Origin: Colimorpha sp045576855
GTDB lineage: Bacteria; Bacteroidota; Bacteroidia; Bacteroidales; P3
Assembly (NCBI GenBank): GCA_045576855.1
Contig: JAZNHG010000021.1
Span: 1-64,000, forward strand
Reading direction: 5' to 3'
DNA: 64,000 bases
Of this stretch, positions 48,181 through 55,049 are shown piece by piece; within the stretch, counting starts at the first letter, position 1, and every line of letters begins with the position of its first letter. A model generated the notes under the pieces. It saw only the letters and a program-made list of their open reading frames with translations, was not told the DNA's origin and did not search any database. Made by a program: the position numbers and the translations under genes.

Positions 48181-48744
48181 TTACTCGTTTATATTGGCGA
48201 AAACAGCGGATGCCTCGTTCACGATAGCCAGGAAAGCGCGCGAGGTGATGGTGGAACCGCTGATGGCGTCTATTTCGCCGCCGTCTTTCTTGACCTTGAG
48301 TTCCGAGCCGGAGGGGGTGCGACCCACGACGCAGCCTTTGCCGTCCTTCTGGAACCACTGGTCGGCCTTGGCACCCAAACCGGGGGTCTCATGGGTTTCC
48401 AGTATCTGATAACCGCTGACACTGCCGTCGGCGGCGAAGCCCACCATCAGCTGCAGGTGGCCACCAAAGCCCTTGTCGTTGCCAGCCTCGATAGCGGCGC
48501 CCACCAGTTCGTCGGCGCTGTTGTAGGCCAGGTGGCACAGATGGTCGTCTATTGTGCGGTCCTCCAGTCGGTCGAAGTTGGGGATAACCATCTTGATGGC
48601 GTTCTCCACCTTGGCCTGCTGGGCTTTGGCTACGGGTTCCTTGGTGACTCCGTTGAGGGCTGCCAGGGCTGCGGCCGCCACCAGGGCGATGACCGTCAGC
48701 GACAGGAGCATATTAGGTAATGTAGATTGAGCTTTCTTTGCCAT
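48181..48744 (-). CDS. rnfG: Rnf complex FMN-binding subunit G
   Basis: 187 residues: one N-terminal membrane helix (SLTVIALVAAAALAAL) and an FMN domain with DAISGSTITSRA, where the Thr carries covalent FMN in the family (usual motif SGAT; here SGST). Confidence 0.93.
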   Translation of the reverse strand: MAKKAQSTLPNMLLSLTVIALVAAAALAALNGVTKEPVAKAQQAKVENAIKMVIPNFDRLEDRTIDDHLCHLAYNSADELVGAAIEAGNDKGFGGHLQLMVGFAADGSVSGYQILETHETPGLGAKADQWFQKDGKGCVVGRTPSGSELKVKKDGGEIDAISGSTITSRAFLAIVNEASAVFANINE

Positions 48745-48783
48745 AATCTTTAACTTTAATCCTTAGACATTAAACCTTAAACC

Positions 48784-49743
48784 TTATGCCGCAAAGCGCT
48801 TGGGTTTGCACCAGCGGTTGAGCAGGGGCGTCACGCTGTTCATGATGAGGATGGCGAAACTGACGCCCTCGGGATAGGCACCCCAGTTGCGGATGACAAT
48901 CGTCAGCAGGCCGCAGCCGAAGCCGAAGATGAGCTGTCCGCTCTTGGCCATCGGCGAGGTGACCATATCGGTCGCCATGAAGCATGCACCCAACATGATA
49001 CCGCCGGTGAGGATAGTGCTCAGCGGGTCGAGGTACTGGGTGGGGTCCACCAGCCAGAGGATGCCGCCAAAGAGGAATGCCGTGCCGATAAAGGCCACGG
49101 GGATATGCCAGCTGATGATTTTGCGGCAGAGCATATAGATGGCGCCGATGAGGATGGCCAGGGCCGAAACCTCGCCGAGCGAGCCGCCCACATGGCCGAG
49201 GAAAAGGTCCCAAGCCTGCGGCATACCGGCCATGCCTTCTTCCTTCAGCACACCCAGCGGCGTGGCGCCGGTGGTGACGTCGAGCGTCATGGGGAACAGA
49301 CCGCCCACCTGAGGCCAAGTGGTCATCTGCACGGGGAAGGAGATGAGCAGGAACACGCGGCCCACCAGGGCGGGGTTGAAGGGGTTCTTGCCCAGGCCGC
49401 CAAAGCTCATCTTGCCGATGCCGATAGCCACCAGGGCACCGATGACGACAATCCATAGCATCTGCGGGGTGGCCGGCACGTTGAATGCAAGCAGCAGACC
49501 GGTGACCACCGCCGAGCCATCGCTGATGGTGGAGGGCTGTTTCAGCAGGAACTTCTCTATCAGCCACTGGAAGAGGACGCAGCTGGCCACCGAAATCAGG
49601 CTGATGAGCAGTGCATTGAGTCCAAAGTAGGCAATGGCGCACAGCAGCATAGGCATCATAGCCAGGTTGACGCGCCACATGATTTTCTTGGTCGACTCGT
49701 CGCTATGCACGTGGGGCGAGCCAGATATATTCAATAGGTTCAT
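48784..49743 (-). CDS. rnfD: Rnf complex membrane subunit D
   Basis: 319 residues, about nine to ten helices. Opening SGSPHVHSDESTKKIMWRVNLAMMP and the flavinylation motif DVTTGATPLG are typical. The 37-nt gap to rnfC carries three 7-nt TTCAACA units (49759-49779). Confidence 0.94.
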   Translation of the reverse strand: MNLLNISGSPHVHSDESTKKIMWRVNLAMMPMLLCAIAYFGLNALLISLISVASCVLFQWLIEKFLLKQPSTISDGSAVVTGLLLAFNVPATPQMLWIVVIGALVAIGIGKMSFGGLGKNPFNPALVGRVFLLISFPVQMTTWPQVGGLFPMTLDVTTGATPLGVLKEEGMAGMPQAWDLFLGHVGGSLGEVSALAILIGAIYMLCRKIISWHIPVAFIGTAFLFGGILWLVDPTQYLDPLSTILTGGIMLGACFMATDMVTSPMAKSGQLIFGFGCGLLTIVIRNWGAYPEGVSFAILIMNSVTPLLNRWCKPKRFAA

Positions 49744-49780
49744 ATTATATTATAATATATTCAACGTTCAACATTCAACA

Positions 49781-51109
49781 TTATTTCTTGGCAGCCATCA
49801 TGGCGCGCACGCGGTTTTTGCCGAGGCGTATCTCGTCGGTCAGCGGCTTGTTGGCCGGGCAGCTGAAGAAGCAGCAACCGCACTCGATGCAGTCCAGTAT
49901 GTTGTGCTGGCGGGCCTCCTCGGTGCGACCGTTCTTCACCAGTGCCGAGAAGAGGTAGGGCTCCAGCCCCATCGGGCAGGCGTGCATGCACTTGCCGCAG
50001 CGGATGCAGTTGGTCTCCGGCGCACGGCGGGCTTCCTTCTCCCCTATCACCAGCACGCTGGCGTTGCCCTTCACCGTGGGCGCGTCGAGGTTCACCACGG
50101 CCTTGCCCATCATCGTGCCGCCACTCACCACCTTGCCTGTGGTGGCAGGCAGCTCGCCGATGCTGTGCTTGATTATCTCGTTGTAGGTGGTGCCGATGCG
50201 GACGATATAGTTATGCTGGCTCGGAAGCTCCTTGCCGGTGACGGTCAGGATGTTTTCTATCAGCGGTTTGTTCTTCTGCACTGCCTCGTAGACGGCAAAG
50301 CAGGTGCCGAGGTTGGACACCACACAGCCCACGTCGATAGGCAGCTTGCCGCTGGGCACCCGACGGCCCGTGACGGCATTGATGAGCTGCTTCTCGGCTC
50401 CCTGGGGATACTTCACCTTCAGCGGCTCGACCACGATGCCTTCGAAGCTGCGGGCCATCTCCTGCATGCGGGCGATAGCCAGGGGCTTGTTGTTCTCGAT
50501 GCCGATATAGGCGTTGGGCACACCCAGTGCTTTGCGCAGGATGCTCACGCCGATGCACACCTCTTCGGCATGCTCCATCATCACGCGGTAGTCGCTCGTG
50601 AGGTAGGGCTCACACTCGGCAGCATTGACAATCAGGTATTCGGCCTTCTTGCCTTCGGGGATATTGTATTTGATATGAGCCGGGAAGGTGGCGCCGCCCA
50701 GTCCGACGATGCCCATTTCCTTCAGCTTGTCCACTATCTGTTTGGGCTCCAGCGAGCACTCGCGCTTGATGTCGGGGGTGCGGTCTATGGTCTCCATCCA
50801 TTCGTCGCCCTCCACATTGATGTACACGGCCGGACGGCTGAGGCCGAAGGCGTCCTTGCAGGAGTCCACCTTGGCCACGGTGCCGCTCACGGGCGAGTGC
50901 ACGTTGGCGCACATGAAAGCCTGGGCTTCGCCTATGAGCTGGCCCACCTTCACCCGGTCGCCCTTCTGCACCACGGGGGTGGCCGGGGCGCCCAGGTGCT
51001 GGTTCATCAGTACCACCATCTGCTTGCCCACGGGCATCACCTCGATGGCGGCATCGTTCGATATCTTGTTTTCTTCGGGGTGGACACCACCCATCTTGAA
51101 AGTCTTCAT
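49781..51109 (-). CDS. rnfC: Rnf complex NADH-binding subunit C
   Basis: 442 residues: barrel-sandwich N-terminus (GGVHPEENK), the FMN/NADH region GLGGATFPAHIKYN, and two ferredoxin clusters, CIRCGKCMHACPMGLEP and CIECGCCFFSCPANKPL. Peripheral, cytoplasmic side. Confidence 0.95.
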   Translation of the reverse strand: MKTFKMGGVHPEENKISNDAAIEVMPVGKQMVVLMNQHLGAPATPVVQKGDRVKVGQLIGEAQAFMCANVHSPVSGTVAKVDSCKDAFGLSRPAVYINVEGDEWMETIDRTPDIKRECSLEPKQIVDKLKEMGIVGLGGATFPAHIKYNIPEGKKAEYLIVNAAECEPYLTSDYRVMMEHAEEVCIGVSILRKALGVPNAYIGIENNKPLAIARMQEMARSFEGIVVEPLKVKYPQGAEKQLINAVTGRRVPSGKLPIDVGCVVSNLGTCFAVYEAVQKNKPLIENILTVTGKELPSQHNYIVRIGTTYNEIIKHSIGELPATTGKVVSGGTMMGKAVVNLDAPTVKGNASVLVIGEKEARRAPETNCIRCGKCMHACPMGLEPYLFSALVKNGRTEEARQHNILDCIECGCCFFSCPANKPLTDEIRLGKNRVRAMMAAKK

Positions 51110-51151
51110 CTTTTCAAATTGATGTTGAGTATTGAAAATTGAAATCTGAGG

Positions 51152-52066
51152 TTATCCTTTGACCGGTTCAGCGACGGGCACTTCCACCTTTTCGGGGGCG
51201 GGAGCCGGAGCGGCAGCCTCGGGTTTGGGAGCGGGTTTCACCGCCGGGGCCGGAAATCCCACATCGTGGATGGCCTTGGTGGGGCACTCCACGACGCACT
51301 TGCGGCAGGCGATGCACTTGGTGTAGTCTATGTACGACAGGTTGTCCGCAACCGTGATGGCGCCCACGGGGCACACCTTCTCGCACTTGCCGCAGCCGAT
51401 GCAGGCGTTGGCGCAGCTCTTCATGGCCACGGCGCCCTTCTCCTTGTTCACACAGTTCACATACACGCGGCGCTCTTTCTTGCCCTTGTTGCGCAGCTCT
51501 ATCACGCGGCGCGGGCATGCCTTGGCGCAGGCGCCGCAGGCGGTGCACTTGTCGGCGTCCACCACCGGCGTGCCGGTAGCGGGGTCCATGTGGATGGCGT
51601 CGAACTGGCAGGCGGCCACACAGTCGCCACAACCCAGGCAGCCGAAGGGGCAGCCGCTCTCGCCGGTATATACCGTGTGCTGGAAGGCGCAGCTCTGCAG
51701 ACCGTCGTAGTTCGAACGGCGCTTGTCGCCACAGTTGGCCGGATGGCAGCGCACCACGGCCACCTGGGGCTCGCCCTGCACAACGGCGCAACCCAGCAAT
51801 TCGGCCACGCGAGCCGCCACCGCGTCGCCACCGGGGGCGCAACGCAGTCCTTCCATGTTTCCTTGGCTCACACAGGCTTCGGCAAAGGCGCGGCAACCAG
51901 CCTTGCCACAGCCGCCGCAGTTGGCGCCGGGCAGCACCTCGGCCACCTCGTCGATCAGGGGGTCTTCCACCACCTTGAACTTCTGAGCCACAATGTAGAG
52001 CACCACGGCAAAGAGGATGCCCAACGCACCCAACACTATTACCGCAATCAGAATGTCATGAGTCAT
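51152..52066 (-). CDS. rnfB: Rnf complex ferredoxin subunit B
   Basis: 304 residues: one N-terminal helix (ILIAVIVLGALGILFAVVLYI), a Fe-S motif CGGCGKAGCRAFAEAC with later cysteines, then several 4Fe-4S clusters (CPFGCLGCGDCVAAC, CTACGACAKACP, CIGCGKCEKVCP, CIACRKCVVECP) and a Pro/Ala/Glu-rich tail. Accepts electrons from ferredoxin such as that reduced by KorAB. First gene of rnfBCDGE. Confidence 0.95.
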   Translation of the reverse strand: MTHDILIAVIVLGALGILFAVVLYIVAQKFKVVEDPLIDEVAEVLPGANCGGCGKAGCRAFAEACVSQGNMEGLRCAPGGDAVAARVAELLGCAVVQGEPQVAVVRCHPANCGDKRRSNYDGLQSCAFQHTVYTGESGCPFGCLGCGDCVAACQFDAIHMDPATGTPVVDADKCTACGACAKACPRRVIELRNKGKKERRVYVNCVNKEKGAVAMKSCANACIGCGKCEKVCPVGAITVADNLSYIDYTKCIACRKCVVECPTKAIHDVGFPAPAVKPAPKPEAAAPAPAPEKVEVPVAEPVKG

Positions 52067-52124
52067 ATATTTGTTATTGTTTTAGGATTACCGAACTATT
52101 GTTATTTTTACATAAAATCGTTTG

Positions 52125-52132
52125 CAAAAGTA
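52125..52132 (-). promoter_or_regulatory. -7 promoter element of the rnf operon
   Basis: TACTTTTG on the minus strand, 58 nt before the rnfB ATG. No clear TTTG at the usual distance. Confidence 0.6.
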
Positions 52133-52465
52133 CGCATTTTATTTTATATAGAAAAATATTTTTTTCAACACCGTGTTTTCAACCGCCCCCGTTTTTTCCC
52201 AACCAAGCGCCGCCGAGACGTGTCGCCGGAGCCACAATCACCCCATAATCAGCGCGTCGCACCGCAGGCCAACCGGCTTCCGGCAGACAGTCGGAGGCGG
52301 AAATCTTTCCACACACCGGCGCCGCCGGCCACCGCGCGCAGCGGCACACGACCCGCCTTTGGCCGCGCCCGAAGCCGACAATGTTGGCGTCCGCCCCACC
52401 CCCCGACATCCCGCCAAGGCGGCACACGGCAGAAATCCGTGGCACGACAGATGCATTTAACACTA

Positions 52466-52713
52466 TTTAACTTGCAAAATCCAACTGCACGCTGAGGGGA
52501 GTTGAGTTGGCAGTTGGCAGTTGACAGTGGGCAGTTGGCAGTTGATGGTGGACAATGGACAGTGGATAGTGGGTAGTTGCCTGGAATTCATCATTGTTCA
52601 TTCATCATTCATCATTAATTCTCCCTCCGACCTAACAAGGGTCATCCTACCACCAACCTACCATCAACCTACCACCATCCTACCACCATCCTACCATTTT
52701 AACATTTCGGAAG
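52466..52713. repeat. Composite intergenic element, copy 2
   Basis: Same leader as 36293, then eleven 7-nt units GTTGGCA to GTTGCCT (52506-52582), five ATTCATC-type units (52586-52620), the CTCCCTCCG link, five 11-nt units (52646-52700) and TTTAACATTTCGG. The outer parts and the 11-nt units are almost identical to copy 1; the 7-nt parts differ in unit sequence and number. From 52133 to 52465 I see no gene. Confidence 0.88.
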
Positions 52714-52760
52714 CCAGGTTGGGAGCAGTGTTCAGTGGTCAGTGTTCAGTGGTCAGTGGG

Positions 52761-52970
52761 AGCGCAGGCGTCACGCCTGCATGGTGGGCAGCGGGCTGTG
52801 GGAGCGCAGGCGTCACGCCTGCATGGTGGGCAGCGGGCTGTGGGAGCGCAGGCATCCCGCCTGCATGGTGGGCAGCGGGCTGTGGGAGCGCAGGCGTCAC
52901 GCCTGCATGGTGGGCAATGGGCTGTGGGAGCGCAGGCGTCACGCCTGCATGGTGGGCAGTGGGCAGTACC
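52761..52970. repeat. Five 42-nt repeats with a GCAGGCG hairpin
   Basis: Units at 52761, 52803, 52845, 52887 and 52929, exactly 42 nt apart. Each holds GCAGGCG-TCA-CGCCTGC (one variant GCAGGCA-TCC-CGCCTGC) and a TGGTGGGCAG stretch. 42 is six times seven. Confidence 0.92.
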
Positions 52971-52990
52971 CGGAAGTGGGAGTCCACTCT

Positions 52991-53380
52991 CCGTTCTCAT
53001 TCCGCAGGCGGGCCGCCTGCGTACCAAGACTGCCCGCTCTCCGTTCTCATCCCGCAGGCGGGCCGCCTGCGTACCAAAACTGCCCGTTTTCCGTTCTCAT
53101 CCCGCAGGCGCGCCGCCTGCGTACCAAGGCTGCCCACTCTCCGTTCTCATCCCGCAGGCGGGCCGCCTGCGTACCAAGGCTGCCCGTTTTCCGCTTTCAT
53201 TCCGCAGGCGAGCCGCCTGCGTACCAAGGCTGCCCGTTCTCCGCTTTCATTCCGCAGGCGAGCCGCCTGCGTACCAAGGCTGCCCGTTCTCCGTTCCCAT
53301 TCCGCAGGCAGGCCGCCTGCGTACCAAGACTGCCCGTTCTCCGTTCTCATTCCGCAGGCGGGCCGCCTGCGTACCAGGGA
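52991..53380. repeat. Eight 50-nt repeats with a near-perfect palindrome
   Basis: Units start at 52991, 53041, 53091 and so on to 53341. Each contains CGCAGGCGGGCCGCCTGCG (9-bp arms, 1-nt centre) with small variations in the centre and GTACCAAG-CTGCCC after it. No unique spacers, so not a CRISPR array. Confidence 0.92.
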
Positions 53381-53389
53381 GCGGCAGCC

Positions 53390-53520
53390 CGTTCTCCACT
53401 CTCCACTCTCCACTCTCCACTCTCCGCTCTCCGCTCTCCGCTCTCCACTCTCCACTCTCCACTCTCCGCTCTCCACTCTCCGCTCTCCGTTCTCCACTCT
53501 CCACTCTCCGCTCTCCAGAA
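53390..53520. repeat. 7-nt array (CTCCACT/CTCCGCT)
   Basis: About eighteen heptamers; reverse complement of the AGAGTGG array inside the GT9 gene. Confidence 0.9.
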
Positions 53521-53652
53521 GGCGGCAGCGCGGGTACCACGGCCTGCCATACCGCATGCAAGCAACTATCATTCAACCACTCACACACGACAAAAAACGG
53601 CCGTCGGAGTGGCCGTCCCACCCCTGTTTTTCAACCATGCAAGAAATATTTT

Positions 53653-53683
53653 TTTGCCAATTCAGATTTTATTTGTAATTTTG
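53653..53683 (+). promoter_or_regulatory. Promoter of the Usp gene
   Basis: TTTG (53653-53656), 19-nt spacer, TAATTTTG (53676-53683); start about 40 nt before ATG 53732. Confidence 0.72.
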
Positions 53684-53731
53684 CACCGCGATAGTAAATA
53701 GATTAACAGCGCAACTAAAAAACCCAGAATC

Positions 53732-54553
53732 ATGAACAGAGTAGTAGTTGGTTTCGACTTTTCGTCGGGTTCGGCCTACGCCGTCGACCTGGCAATCGAC
53801 ATTGCAAACCGTTGGCAGAGCGACATACGGCTGGTGTATGTGAAGGAGAAGAAGGAGGACGAAGAGCCGATACGCGCCGAGATAGAGCGCCGCAACGCGG
53901 GTGTGGCCCATCTGCTGAAGGGCATCAAGCTGGAATATGTGCTCCGCGCCGGCAACCCGGCCGACGAGCTGACCAAGCAGGCCCGCGAGGACAACGCCGC
54001 CCTGCTCATCGTGGGCACCCACGGCATGAGCGGCATGAAGAAGAGCCTGCTGGGGCGCAACAGCTACCGCACCATAGAACAGAGTCCCGTGCCCGTGCTC
54101 ATCGTGCGCGAAGACTTCAACTTCAACAAGCAGCTGGAGAACATCGTGGTCCCCATCGACAGCAGCGACGACACGCGCCAGAAGGCGGGCCACGCCGCCC
54201 TCTTCGCCAAGACCTTCGGCGCCACCATCCATCTGCTGGGCCTCTACACCTCGAGCATGACCGACGTGCGCCGCATCGTGCAGAACTATGTGGGCATGGT
54301 GGAGCGCGTGCTGGAGAAGTCGGACATCAAATTCATCACCAAATACATGGAGGTGGACAAGAACGTGACCACCACCACCCTGGAGTATGCCAGCGCTGTG
54401 AACGCCGACCTGATAACCATCATGACGGAGCAGGAGTCGTCCCTCACGAGCCTCTTCCTCGGCACCTACGCGCAGCAGATGATCAACGAAAGCAACATAC
54501 CGGTCCTCACCGTGCGTCCCTCGCGCGTGCTGGCCGATACAGCCCAATACTAA
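53732..54553 (+). CDS. Universal stress protein with two Usp domains
   Basis: 273 residues. Domain 1 (1-130) ends with VGTHGMSGMKKSLLGRNSYRTIEQSPVPVLIVRE, the nucleotide-binding glycine pattern. Domain 2 (about 137-273) ends SLFLGTYAQQMINESNIPVLTVRP, where the binding loop is degenerate. Tandem Usp proteins help survival under stress in many bacteria; no partner can be read here. It heads the run with the SPOR and 967-residue genes. Confidence 0.92.
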   Translation: MNRVVVGFDFSSGSAYAVDLAIDIANRWQSDIRLVYVKEKKEDEEPIRAEIERRNAGVAHLLKGIKLEYVLRAGNPADELTKQAREDNAALLIVGTHGMSGMKKSLLGRNSYRTIEQSPVPVLIVREDFNFNKQLENIVVPIDSSDDTRQKAGHAALFAKTFGATIHLLGLYTSSMTDVRRIVQNYVGMVERVLEKSDIKFITKYMEVDKNVTTTTLEYASAVNADLITIMTEQESSLTSLFLGTYAQQMINESNIPVLTVRPSRVLADTAQY

Positions 54554-54568
54554 ACACCATCGTCGAAG

Positions 54569-55033
54569 ATGAACAAATCCGGTTGGAAGTATCTGTGCAT
54601 CGGGCTGATTGCCAGCCTGTCCCTATCCCTGGTCAACCACGCCTCGGCCCAGACCGGCCGGGTGAACATCACGGGCGACGTGGAGGTCGGCCGCATGGTG
54701 GAGCGGCACGTGGAGCTGAACAGCCGCATGAAGACCATCCCCGGCTACCGCGTGCAGATAGCCTCCTTCAGCGGCGCCAACTCGAAGACCAGCGCCTTCA
54801 ACCTGCGCGACCGCTTCATGCTCGACTATCCGGCCATGCAAGCCTACATCGTATTCGACGAACCCAACTTCAAGGTCAAGGTGGGTGATTTCCGCACCCG
54901 CCTCGAAGCCTACGCCTTCCTCCAACAAATCAAAGACTCCTACAAGGGCTATCTGATTAAAGACAACATCAACCCAGAGCCTCCGAAGCAAGACCTGTTC
55001 GCCCCCGACGACGAGCAGAGCGGCGACGAGTGA
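54569..55033 (+). CDS. SPOR-domain periplasmic protein
   Basis: 154 residues: signal peptide (cut near ASAQT), a short N-terminal segment, and a SPOR domain (GYRVQIASFSGANSKTSAFNLRDRF to FKVKVGDFRTRLEAYAFLQQIK, about 60-125). SPOR domains bind denuded glycan strands of septal peptidoglycan. Followed 16 nt later by the 967-residue gene. Confidence 0.9.
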   Translation: MNKSGWKYLCIGLIASLSLSLVNHASAQTGRVNITGDVEVGRMVERHVELNSRMKTIPGYRVQIASFSGANSKTSAFNLRDRFMLDYPAMQAYIVFDEPNFKVKVGDFRTRLEAYAFLQQIKDSYKGYLIKDNINPEPPKQDLFAPDDEQSGDE

Positions 55034-55049
55034 GCCAACACCTTGTATT

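Noticed and set aside
52991..53380. CRISPR array
   Set aside because: The 50-nt units follow each other without unique spacers, the repeats vary, and no cas gene is present.
52521..53701. Three overlapping + strand open frames of 319-385 codons
   Set aside because: They exist only because 42-nt, 50-nt and 7-nt repeats lack stops; composition is pure repeat, all three frames are open, and there is no signal, domain or promoter.
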